41,210 nt of DNA from Micromonospora sp. ALFpr18c (GTDB lineage Bacteria; Actinomycetota; Actinomycetes; Mycobacteriales; Micromonosporaceae): NCBI RefSeq assembly GCF_008868155.1, contig NZ_WBKR01000029.1, positions 1 to 41,210 on the forward strand. The letters run 5' to 3'. The notes below the pieces were generated by a model. It worked only from the letters and a program-made list of their open reading frames with translations. It was not told the DNA's origin and made no database searches. A program made the position numbers and the translations under genes. Every line of letters starts with the position of its first letter. Positions within the stretch are counted from its first letter, which is position 1. This document shows, one piece after another, positions 32,572 through 40,406 of this stretch.

Positions 32572-33582
32572 ATGCGTAGATGCCGGGTGGGTCTGGTCGG
32601 TGCCGGGGGAGTGGCACAGCGCCATGCCCGGGTGCTGGCCGGGTTCGATGACGTCGAACTGATCGGGGTGACCGACGTGGTGCCCGACGCGGCCGCCGCG
32701 CTGGCCGGGCAGCACGGGGCGCGCGCGTACGTCGACGTGGCCGAACTGCTGGCCGCCGGGCCGGACGCGGTGTACGTGTGCGTGCCGCCGTTCGCGCACG
32801 GTCCGGCCGAGCAAGCGGTGATCGACGCCGGGCTGCCGATGTTCGTGGAGAAGCCCGTCGCCGTCGACCTGGCCACCGCCGAACGGATCGCCGACGAGGT
32901 GACCCGCCGTGGGCTGCGGACCGCCGTGGGCCACCACTGGCGTTACCTCAGCGTGCTCGACGAGGCCCGCGAGCTGCTGGCCGACCGTCCGGTGCGGATG
33001 GTCAGCGGCGCCTGGCTGGACAAGGTGCCGCCGGTGGCGTGGTGGGCGCGGCGGGACCGCTCCGGTGGCCCGGTCGTCGAGCAGGCCGCCCACGTGCTGG
33101 ACCTGATCCGGGCGTTGGTCGGGGAGGTGACCGAGGTCACCGCGTACGGCAACGGCACGCCGCCCCCGGTGGACGGGGCGGACATCGACTCGGTGACCAC
33201 CGCCGTGCTGCGCTTCGCCGACGGCGCGGTGGGCACCCTCGGCGCGGCCTGTGTGCTCGGCTGGAAGCACCGCGCCGGGCTGGAGATCCTCGCCGACGGG
33301 CTGGCGCTGTCGCTCACCGAGGAGGGCCTGACCGTCCGCGACGCCGACGGTGAACGGCACGTCCCGGCCGACCCGGAGGCCGCCCGGGTGGCTGTGGACC
33401 GCGCCTTCGTCGACGCGGTGCGTGGCGTCGGTGACGACGTGCGTGTCCCGTACGCCGAGGCGCTGGGTACCCACCGGCTGGCCCTCGCGGTGGCCGACTC
33501 GGCCCGCACCGGCGAGACCGTGCGGCTCGCCACGGCGACCGACCCGGCGCTGCTCAGCACCGGGGTGACCGTCGATGCGTGA
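32572..33582 (+). CDS. Gfo/Idh/MocA-family oxidoreductase
   Basis: The 336-aa protein starts at ATG 32572 with GAAGGGG 7 nt upstream; ATG 32545 is a weaker alternative. The Rossmann motif VGLVGAGGVAQRHARVLAGF, the dinucleotide-linked DAVYVCVPPFAHGPAEQAVI and MFVEKPVAVDLATAE (E-K-P) are diagnostic. The C-terminal substrate domain has WWARRDRSGGPVVEQAAHVL with D following. It would oxidise or reduce a sugar or sugar derivative with NAD(P). Its stop overlaps the start of the next dehydrogenase by 8 bp, so the pair is coupled. It is divergent from gpgS. Confidence 0.9.
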   Translation: MRRCRVGLVGAGGVAQRHARVLAGFDDVELIGVTDVVPDAAAALAGQHGARAYVDVAELLAAGPDAVYVCVPPFAHGPAEQAVIDAGLPMFVEKPVAVDLATAERIADEVTRRGLRTAVGHHWRYLSVLDEARELLADRPVRMVSGAWLDKVPPVAWWARRDRSGGPVVEQAAHVLDLIRALVGEVTEVTAYGNGTPPPVDGADIDSVTTAVLRFADGAVGTLGAACVLGWKHRAGLEILADGLALSLTEEGLTVRDADGERHVPADPEAARVAVDRAFVDAVRGVGDDVRVPYAEALGTHRLALAVADSARTGETVRLATATDPALLSTGVTVDA

Positions 33583-34663
33583 CAAGGTGGTGGTGGTCAC
33601 CGGGCCGGGCCGCGTCGAGCTGGTCGACCAGGACGCCGCGCCGCTGCGCCCCGGCACCTTCCGGGTGGAGACGCTGTTCAGCGGCGTCTCCGCCGGCACC
33701 GAGCTGAGCTACGTCAAGGGCACGAATCCCTACCTGAACGTCACCTGGAACGCCGACCTCGGGTTGTTCCAGCCGGGCGCGGCGAGCACCCCGTACCCGG
33801 TGACCCGGCTGGGGTACATGCAGGTCGGGCGGGTGGTGGAGAGCGCCACCCCGGCGGTCGCGGTGGGCGCGGTCGGCGCCATGACCTACGGGCACCGCAC
33901 CGGCTGGCTGGCCGACCCGGTCGCCGAGCGGTTCGTGCCACTGCCCGACGACCTCGACCCGCTGCTCGGCGTCTACGTCGCGCACATGGGCCCGATCTGC
34001 GCCAACGGTCTGCTGCACGCCGCCGCCGACCTGCACGGCACCGACGTCCGCTCGCTCGGCGACGGCGTACGCGGCCGGCGGGTCGCCGTGGTCGGCGCCG
34101 GCGTGGTGGCGCTGCTGACCGCCCTGTTCGCCCGGCGGCACGGTGCCGCCTCGGTGGTGGTGCTCGACCCCACCGGGCAGCGCCGCCAGGTCGCCGATGC
34201 GCTCGGCCTGGAGACCCTCGACCCCGAGGGGGACGACCCGGCGGCCGTGCTGAAGACCCGGTGGGCGCACACCGCCGGTGACCGGGGCGCCGACGTGGTG
34301 TTCCAGTGCCGGGGGCAGGCGTGGGCGTTGCAGCTCGCGCTGCGGCTGCTGCGACCGCAGGGCACGGTCATCGACCTCGCCTTCTATCAGGGCGGCGCGG
34401 ATGCGGTGCGCCTCGGCGAGGAGTTCCACCACAACGGGCTGGCGCTGCGCTGCGCGCAGATCGGCCGGGTGCCGCGCGGGCTCGCCCCGACCTGGGACCG
34501 GGAGCGGCTCTCCGCCGAGACCGTCGAGCTGCTGCGCACGTACGGGGACGTGATCCGCAAGCATGTGGTCTCGGCGGTGGTGCCGTTCGACGAGGCCCCC
34601 ACCCTGCTCACCGACCTGGCGCAGCGGCGCCGCCAGGAGCTTCAGGTGGTGCTGGCCGGCTGA
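33575..34663 (+). CDS. zinc-binding-type medium-chain dehydrogenase
   Basis: The 362-aa protein starts at ATG 33575 inside the end of the Gfo/Idh/MocA gene. It follows the MDR plan: FRVETLFSGVSAGTELSYVK at the N-terminus, YPVTRLGYMQVGRVVE, then VAVVGAGVVALLTALFARRH as the cofactor fold, GADVVFQCRGQAWALQLALR and GTVIDLAFYQGGADAVRLGE. The Cys-rich structural zinc loop is absent and the catalytic-zinc Cys is replaced by Ser/Gly (SGVSAGTE), so it resembles the bi-domain dehydrogenases that accompany Gfo/Idh/MocA partners in sugar modification. Substrate unknown. Confidence 0.82.
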   Translation: MRDKVVVVTGPGRVELVDQDAAPLRPGTFRVETLFSGVSAGTELSYVKGTNPYLNVTWNADLGLFQPGAASTPYPVTRLGYMQVGRVVESATPAVAVGAVGAMTYGHRTGWLADPVAERFVPLPDDLDPLLGVYVAHMGPICANGLLHAAADLHGTDVRSLGDGVRGRRVAVVGAGVVALLTALFARRHGAASVVVLDPTGQRRQVADALGLETLDPEGDDPAAVLKTRWAHTAGDRGADVVFQCRGQAWALQLALRLLRPQGTVIDLAFYQGGADAVRLGEEFHHNGLALRCAQIGRVPRGLAPTWDRERLSAETVELLRTYGDVIRKHVVSAVVPFDEAPTLLTDLAQRRRQELQVVLAG

Positions 34664-34691
34664 CCTGGCGTCGGCGCGTGACCGGGCCGAC

Positions 34692-34704
34692 TACCGTTCC
34701 TGGC
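34692..34704 (+). promoter_or_regulatory. -10 box (TACCGT), probable leaderless start
   Basis: TACCGT at 34692-34697 is followed by 7 nt and ATG 34705, with no ribosome binding site between. Confidence 0.45.
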
Positions 34705-36453
34705 ATGACCGCTCCGGTGAGCCGGCCGCCCGGCCTGGCCGCGCTGCTGCCGTACCTGCGTGAGCACCGCGGCACCCTGGCCGTGGTGGGCGCGCTGTCG
34801 CTGGCCGGCGCGGCGGCGTCACTGGCCCAACCGCTGCTGACCCGGTCGGTGCTCGACCGGGTCGGCAGCGGTGTCGGGGTGTCCGACCTCGTGACGGCGC
34901 TGGTGGCCCTCGTGGTGCTCGGCGCGGCGATCGGCGGGTTGCGCACCTATCTGCTGCAACGCACCGCCGAAGGGTTGGTGCTCGGCACCCGGCGGCGGCT
35001 GGCCGGGCACCTGCTGCGGCTGCCGATCGCCGAGTACGACCGCTGGCGCACCGGTGACCTGCTCTCCCGGGTGGGCTCGGACACCACCCTGTTGCGTGCG
35101 GTGGTCACCTCCGGGCTGTTCGAGACGGTCACCGGTGCGGTCATGGTGCTCGGCGCCGGCACCGCCATGGTGCTGCTCGACCCGCTGCTGTTCGGCGTCA
35201 CCCTGCTCGGGGTGGGCCTGGGCCTGGGCTTCGCCCTCACGTTCGCCCGGCGGGTCCGGGCGCTGTCCCGTGTCGCCCAGGAACGCATCGGCGAGATGAC
35301 CTCGGCGGTGGAGCGGGCCATCTCCGCCGCCCGGACCATCCGGGCCAGCCGCGCCGAGGCCCGGGAGACCGAGACCGTCACCGGCAGCGCCCGCGACGCG
35401 TACGACGCGGGGCTGCGGGTCGCCCGCGTGCAGGCGGTGGTCGGACCCGTCGGCTCGGTCACCGTGCAGGGCGCGTTCCTGCTGGTGCTCGGCATCGGCG
35501 GCGCCCGGGTGGCCGCCGGTGCGATCAGCGTCGGCGACCTGGTCGCCTTCGTCATGTACCTGTTCTTCCTGGCCCTGCCGCTGGCCCAGGTGCTGAACGC
35601 GTACACCCAGTTGCAGTCCGGCCTGGGCGCGCTGCACCGCATCGAGGAGATCCTGACCGTGCCGGCGGAGGGCGCGACGGACCGACCGGCCCCCGCCTCC
35701 GCGGTGACCCCGCACCGACCCGCGCCGATGATCGAGTTCGACGGGGTGGGGTTCGGCTACCCCGGTGGTGAGCCGGTGCTGCGCGAGGTCAGTTTCGCGG
35801 TGCCGGCGGGCACGCGTACCGCCCTGGTCGGCCCCTCCGGCGCCGGCAAGTCGACACTGCTCGCGCTGGTCGAACGCTTCTACGAGGTGAGCGACGGCGC
35901 GGTCCGCCTCGACGGCACCGACGTGCGGGACCTGCCCCGCGACGTGCTGCGGGCCCGGCTCGGCTACGTCGAGCAGGAGGCGCCCGTGCTCGCCGGCACG
36001 CTGCGCGAGAACCTGCTGATCACCACGCCGGGCGCCACCGACGACCGGCTGCACGAGGTCCTCGACGAGGTCAACCTCGGCCACCTGGCGCAGCGCACCC
36101 CGCAGGGCCTGGACGTCCAGGTGGGGGAGGGCGGCGTGCTGCTCTCCGGGGGTGAACGGCAGCGCCTGGCAATCGCCCGCGCGTTGCTGGCCGGCCCGCC
36201 GGTGCTGCTGCTCGACGAACCGACCAGCAACCTCGACTCGCGCAACGAGGCCGCGCTGCGCCGCGCCATCGACGCGGTGGCCGTCCGCCGGACGTTGTTG
36301 ATCGTGGCGCACCGGCTCGCCACCGTGGTCGACGCCGACCAGATCGTCGTCCTCGACGGCGGCCGGGTGGTGGCCGTGGGCACGCACGCCGAGCTGAGCG
36401 CCACCGACCCGCTGTACCGTGAGCTGGCCGCCCACCAGCTCCTGGTCGCCTGA
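34705..36453 (+). CDS. ABC transporter, fused membrane and ATPase domains (exporter type)
   Basis: The 582-aa half-transporter starts at ATG 34705. Residues of about 20-300 form a type-IV exporter membrane domain (six helices, e.g. LAVVGALSLAGAAASLAQPL, VMVLGAGTAMVLLDPLLFGV, LVAFVMYLFFLALPLAQVLN). The nucleotide-binding domain has ALVGPSGAGKSTLLALVERF (Walker A), a Q-loop at YVEQEAPVLAGTLRENLL, LLSGGERQRLAIARALL (signature), PVLLLDEPTSNLDS (Walker B) and LIVAHRLATVV (H-loop). It would act as a homodimer or with an unseen partner; drug or lipid export is typical for the family. It has its own leaderless-type promoter, 41 bp after the dehydrogenase. Confidence 0.93.
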   Translation: MTAPVSRPPGLAALLPYLREHRGTLAVVGALSLAGAAASLAQPLLTRSVLDRVGSGVGVSDLVTALVALVVLGAAIGGLRTYLLQRTAEGLVLGTRRRLAGHLLRLPIAEYDRWRTGDLLSRVGSDTTLLRAVVTSGLFETVTGAVMVLGAGTAMVLLDPLLFGVTLLGVGLGLGFALTFARRVRALSRVAQERIGEMTSAVERAISAARTIRASRAEARETETVTGSARDAYDAGLRVARVQAVVGPVGSVTVQGAFLLVLGIGGARVAAGAISVGDLVAFVMYLFFLALPLAQVLNAYTQLQSGLGALHRIEEILTVPAEGATDRPAPASAVTPHRPAPMIEFDGVGFGYPGGEPVLREVSFAVPAGTRTALVGPSGAGKSTLLALVERFYEVSDGAVRLDGTDVRDLPRDVLRARLGYVEQEAPVLAGTLRENLLITTPGATDDRLHEVLDEVNLGHLAQRTPQGLDVQVGEGGVLLSGGERQRLAIARALLAGPPVLLLDEPTSNLDSRNEAALRRAIDAVAVRRTLLIVAHRLATVVDADQIVVLDGGRVVAVGTHAELSATDPLYRELAAHQLLVA

Positions 36454-36512
36454 CCCCCTCGCCCGGGGCCGACATGCCGGCGGCCGGGCCCCGCGGGCCG
36501 GCCCGGATCGCG

Positions 36513-36526
36513 TACCGTTGCCGCTC
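36513..36526 (+). promoter_or_regulatory. -10 box (TACCGT), probable leaderless start of secA2
   Basis: TACCGT at 36513-36518 is followed by 8 nt and ATG 36527, with no ribosome binding site. The hexamer is identical to that of the upstream ABC gene. Confidence 0.45.
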
Positions 36527-38818
36527 ATGGGTGTGTCGCAACGGTTCAAGAGCAAGTTCCGGCGGTTCCTCCAGCGTCCGGGCTCGACCGTGGATCTTGC
36601 TCCGCTGGAGAAGCTGCTGCCGGCGATCGCGGCGCGCGAGGACGACCTCGCCGCGCTCGACGACGCCGAGCTGACCGAGGCCGCCGGTGCCGCCGCCGGC
36701 TACGAGGAGATCTGCGCGATCGGCCGCGAGGCCGCCCGCCGCGGCCTCGACCAGCGGCCGTACGACGTGCAGCTGCTCGGCGCGATGGCCCTGCTCTCCG
36801 GCAAGGTCGCCGAGATGGCCACCGGTGAGGGCAAGACCCTGACCGCCGCGATCGCCGCGTACGGGCACGTCCGGCTCGGAAACGGGCCGGTGCACGTGCT
36901 CACCGTCAACGACTACCTGGCCCGCCGCGACGCCCAGTGGATGGAGCCGGTCTACACCCTGCTCGGCCTGACCGTCGGCTGGGTCAACGAGGCGTCCAGC
37001 CCGCAGGAGCGGCGCGACGCGTACGCCTGCGACGTCACCTACGTCTCGGTCAGCGAGGCGGGCTTCGACTACCTGCGCGACCAGCTGGTCACCGACGTGG
37101 CCGACCGGGTGCAGCCGCCGTTGACCACCGCGATCGTCGACGAGGCCGACTCGATCATGATCGACGAGGCGCGGGTGCCGATGGTCCTCGCCGGCGCGGT
37201 GCCGGGCGAGCAGGACCCGGTGCACGCCGCCGCCGCGCTGGTGCGCGGCCTGCGCAAGGACCGGCACTTCACCGTCGCCGAGGACGGCCGTAGCGTGGCG
37301 TTCACCTCCGCCGGCCTGGCCGCCGTCGAGGCCAAGCTGGGCATCGACCTGTACGACGAGGAGCACGTCGAGCAGCTCTCCGCCGTCAACGTGGCGCTGC
37401 ACGCGCAGGCCCTGCTGCACCGTGACGTGGACTACATCGTCCGGGACGGCTCGGTCGAGCTGATCGACGAGATGCGCGGCCGGGTGGCCCAGCGCCGCCG
37501 CTGGCCCGACGGCCTCCAGGCGGCGGTCGAGGCCAAGGAGGGCCTGGACGCCACCGCCGAGGGCGAGGTGCTGGGCACCATCGCCGTGCAGGCGTTCATC
37601 GCCCTCTACCCGAAGGTGTGCGGGATGACCGCCACCGCGGTGCTGGTCGGCGACCAGCTGCGGGAGTTCTTCGGCCTCGAGGTGGCGGTCATCCCGCCGA
37701 ACACGCCGTGCGTCCGGGAGGACGAACCGGACCGGATCTACGCCACCCGGGCGGAGAAGGACGAGGCGCTGATCGAGGAGATCCAGCGGTGGCACGCCAA
37801 GGGGCGGCCGGTGCTGGTCGGCACGCTCGACGTCAAGGAGTCCGAGGGGCTGGCCGCCGGGCTGAACGCGGCCGGGGTGCCCTGCGTGGTCCTCAACGCC
37901 AAGAACGACGACGAGGAAGCGGCGATCATCGCCGAGGCGGGCGCGTACGGCGCGGTGACCGTCTCCACCCAGATGGCCGGCCGCGGTGTGGACATCCGCC
38001 TCGGTGGCAGCGACCAGTCCGACCAGGCCCGGGTGAGTGAGCTGGGCGGGCTCTACGTGATCGGCAGCGGTCGGCACGACAGCCGTCGCGTCGACGACCA
38101 GCTGCGCGGCCGCGCCGGCCGGCAGGGTGACCCGGGTGGGTCGGTCTTCTTCGTCAGTCTGGAGGACGACCTGGTCGTCCGGCACGCCGCCGACTCGGTG
38201 CCCGCGTCGCCGCGGATGAACGCCGACGGCCTGGTCACCGACGAGCAGGTCGACTACGCGGTGGAGCACGCCCAGCGGGTCGCCGAGGGCGTCAACCACG
38301 AGATCCACCGCAACACCTGGCGCTACAGCGTGGTGATCGAGCAGCAGCGCAAGGCCCTCGCCCAGCGCCGGGAGCGGCTGCTGACCAGCGACGTGGCCGC
38401 GCTGATGCTGCTGGACAAGGAGCCCGACAAGGCCGGCGAGATGGACGAGGACCTGCTCGCCCGGGTGGCCCGGTCGATCGCCCTCTACCACCTGGACCGG
38501 CTCTGGGCCGAGCACCTGTCCGAGCTGTCCGAGGTCCGCGAGGGCGTGCACCTGCGCGCGTTGGGCCGCCTCGACCCGCTCGACGAGTTCCACCGGGCTG
38601 CCGTGCCGGCGTTCAACAACCTGGTCCCGGAGATCGAGGCCCGCACGATCGCCACGTTCACCGAGACCGAATTCGACGAGACCTGGGAGCCCGAGGACGG
38701 CACCCTGGTACGGCCGACCGCCACCTGGACCTACCTGGTGCACGACAACCCGTTCGGCTCCGAGCTCGACCGCCTGATCGCCTCGATCGGCCGGCGGCTC
38801 AGCGGCGCGCCGCGCTGA
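36527..38818 (+). CDS. secA2: accessory Sec translocase ATPase SecA2
   Basis: The 763-aa protein starts at ATG 36527. It drives export of a subset of proteins through SecYEG. The SecA motor is clear: MATGEGKTLTAAIAAYGH (Walker A, residues about 97-104), VLTVNDYLARRDAQWMEPVY, DEADSIMIDEARVPM (Walker B), FIALYPKVCGMTATA, VTVSTQMAGRGVDIRLGG and DDQLRGRAGRQGDPGGSVFF. It is shorter than SecA1 (about 900 aa or more) and lacks the C-terminal zinc-binding CxC region, which fits actinobacterial SecA2. It stands 73 bp behind an ABC exporter with a separate promoter. A strong hairpin follows the stop. Confidence 0.92.
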   Translation: MGVSQRFKSKFRRFLQRPGSTVDLAPLEKLLPAIAAREDDLAALDDAELTEAAGAAAGYEEICAIGREAARRGLDQRPYDVQLLGAMALLSGKVAEMATGEGKTLTAAIAAYGHVRLGNGPVHVLTVNDYLARRDAQWMEPVYTLLGLTVGWVNEASSPQERRDAYACDVTYVSVSEAGFDYLRDQLVTDVADRVQPPLTTAIVDEADSIMIDEARVPMVLAGAVPGEQDPVHAAAALVRGLRKDRHFTVAEDGRSVAFTSAGLAAVEAKLGIDLYDEEHVEQLSAVNVALHAQALLHRDVDYIVRDGSVELIDEMRGRVAQRRRWPDGLQAAVEAKEGLDATAEGEVLGTIAVQAFIALYPKVCGMTATAVLVGDQLREFFGLEVAVIPPNTPCVREDEPDRIYATRAEKDEALIEEIQRWHAKGRPVLVGTLDVKESEGLAAGLNAAGVPCVVLNAKNDDEEAAIIAEAGAYGAVTVSTQMAGRGVDIRLGGSDQSDQARVSELGGLYVIGSGRHDSRRVDDQLRGRAGRQGDPGGSVFFVSLEDDLVVRHAADSVPASPRMNADGLVTDEQVDYAVEHAQRVAEGVNHEIHRNTWRYSVVIEQQRKALAQRRERLLTSDVAALMLLDKEPDKAGEMDEDLLARVARSIALYHLDRLWAEHLSELSEVREGVHLRALGRLDPLDEFHRAAVPAFNNLVPEIEARTIATFTETEFDETWEPEDGTLVRPTATWTYLVHDNPFGSELDRLIASIGRRLSGAPR

Positions 38819-38826
38819 CGCTCCCG

Positions 38827-38866
38827 CGGGGCTCCTGATCGCGCCCTCGGTGCGGCAGGAGCCCCG
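38827..38866 (+). terminator. terminator of secA2
   Basis: An 11-bp perfect stem (38827-38837 with 38856-38866) encloses an 18-nt loop and is followed by ATTT. It begins 8 bp after the secA2 stop. Confidence 0.7.
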
Positions 38867-38936
38867 ATTTACGCCGTTTCGACCTGGGTTTCGCAGGGTA
38901 GTAGGGCGGGTCGGTCAAGTCGGGAGAGAGCAGACG

Positions 38937-38999
38937 ATGACACAGGTGACGATGCCGGCTGGGCAGGCACGGGGGCGTACGGGAGCTGCGGACCAGTGA
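38937..38999 (+). CDS. 20-codon upstream frame coupled to the ANTAR gene
   Basis: ATG 38937 has GGAGAG 7 nt upstream. The frame encodes 20 residues (MTQVTMPAGQ...) and its TGA (38997-38999) overlaps the GTG start at 38996 of the next gene. It could be a leader peptide giving translational coupling. It is short, and the evidence is limited to the ribosome binding site and the overlap. Confidence 0.4.
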   Translation: MTQVTMPAGQARGRTGAADQ

Positions 39000-39736
39000 A
39001 TCTGGACACGCGGGAACCCGTGGTGCACAACCTCGGCGTCCTGGAGACCGCGGCCCTGTTGCGGGAGTTGACCGCCGGGCTGATCACGCTGACCGATTTC
39101 GATGAGGCGCTGCTGGCGCTGGTCCGGATCACCCGGGACGCGGTGGCCGGCGTGCGCTGGTGCGGGTTCACGGCGCTGCGCGCCGGCGAGCCGGCCGGCG
39201 TGGCCGCCTCCGACGAGCGCCTGGCCGGCCTGGACGACCTGCGGCACGGGCCGGACTCGCCGGCGATGAGCGCGATCCGGCGCCGCGAGATGATCCTCGC
39301 CGTGGACCTGGCCGGTGAGCCACGCTGGCCGGCCTGGACGGCGCGCGCCCGCGACCTCGGCGTCCGCGGGGTGATCTCCGCGCCGGTGGACATCGACGAC
39401 CAGGTGATCGGGGCCATCAACCTGTACGCCTCCGCACCGAACCTGCTCACCCCACAGCACCAGCTCACCGCGATGCTGCTCGCCGAACACGCCGGCCTGC
39501 TGCTGGCCGCCGTCCGGGACCGGGGCCGGCAGGCCGACATGGCCGGCGAGCGGGACGCCGAACTACTGATCGACGGTGTGATCGGCCAGGCCGTCGGCGT
39601 GATCATGACGCAGCGGGGCTGCCCACCCGCCGAGGCCCTCGACGTGCTGCGCACCGCCGCGTCCTCGCTGGACATCCCGCTGCGCGAAGTGGCTGAGCGT
39701 CTGGTTCGGACGGTCTCCCGCCAACGCGAGAGCTGA
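38996..39736 (+). CDS. GAF-ANTAR domain regulator
   Basis: The 246-aa protein has an N-terminal GAF sensor (LLRELTAGLITLTDFDEALL, VRWCGFTALRAGEPAGVAAS, LGVRGVISAPVDIDDQVIGA) and a C-terminal ANTAR domain of about 55 residues (LIDGVIGQAVGVIMTQRGCP, EALDVLRTAASSLDIPLREV, AERLVRTV). ANTAR domains bind paired RNA hairpins and cause transcription antitermination; GAF domains sense small molecules or redox state. The start GTG 38996 follows GGGAG by about 10 nt and overlaps the stop of a 20-codon frame. It acts in the cytoplasm; targets are unknown. Confidence 0.88.
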   Translation: MNLDTREPVVHNLGVLETAALLRELTAGLITLTDFDEALLALVRITRDAVAGVRWCGFTALRAGEPAGVAASDERLAGLDDLRHGPDSPAMSAIRRREMILAVDLAGEPRWPAWTARARDLGVRGVISAPVDIDDQVIGAINLYASAPNLLTPQHQLTAMLLAEHAGLLLAAVRDRGRQADMAGERDAELLIDGVIGQAVGVIMTQRGCPPAEALDVLRTAASSLDIPLREVAERLVRTVSRQRES

Positions 39737-39852
39737 CCCGCCCGGGTGCCCGTTCTCCCACTCGGCGGCGAGTCGGGCGGCATCGTTTCGCCGGAGCCGG
39801 GCTCGGGTAGCACTCTGGCATTGGTGAGCTGCGCCGACCCTGGGGAGGAACG

Positions 39853-40344
39853 ATGCAGAGCCGGCTGCGGGTGCAGGGGCACCCCATCCAACCGATGTTG
39901 GTGACGTTCCCGCTCGGGCTCTTCGTCAGCGCCACCGTCTTCGACCTCACCGACGTCATCGGCGGGCCGACGTTCCTCGGCGAGGTCGGCTACTGGACCG
40001 GCGTCGCCGCCCTGTTCGCCGCCGCGATGACCGCGGTCGCCGGCATGGTCGACCTGTGGGACGTGCCGGTGGACCGCACCCGCCGCACCGCCATCGCCTT
40101 CAACCTGGTGAACGCGGCCATGGCCGGTCTGTTCCTGGTCACCTGTCTGGTGCGCGCCCACTCACCGCAGCGCGGCGCGACCGTCGCGATCCTGCTCACC
40201 GAGATCGTCGCGCTGGCCGCCGGCGGCGTCGGTGTCCACCTGGGCGCCCGGCTCATGCGCCAGTTCGACAACGGCCGCACCGACGCCGGCAGCCTGGACG
40301 CGCTGGCCGGCGCCACCGTCGAGGTCGCCCGCCCCCGCCCCTGA
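39853..40344 (+). CDS. DUF2231 membrane protein
   Basis: The 163-aa protein starts at ATG 39853 with GGGGAGGA upstream. It begins QGHPIQPMLVTFPLGLFVSA, the hallmark HP-(I/L)-HP-M-L-V-type start of DUF2231, and has four membrane helices (the last VAILLTEIVALAAGGVGVHL). The usual HP-hP motif retains the first His only. Function is unknown; related proteins may bind haem. It is 62 bp upstream of the methyltransferase. Confidence 0.88.
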   Translation: MQSRLRVQGHPIQPMLVTFPLGLFVSATVFDLTDVIGGPTFLGEVGYWTGVAALFAAAMTAVAGMVDLWDVPVDRTRRTAIAFNLVNAAMAGLFLVTCLVRAHSPQRGATVAILLTEIVALAAGGVGVHLGARLMRQFDNGRTDAGSLDALAGATVEVARPRP

Positions 40345-40406
40345 CCGGGCGCGCACGCCGGCAAATGGCTTGCCGGCAGCCCCGCCGACCGGTGACGCTG
40401 ACCGCC

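Noticed and set aside
36071-38743. 890-aa minus-strand frame opposite secA2
   Set aside because: Antisense shadow; SecA motifs on the plus strand are unambiguous.
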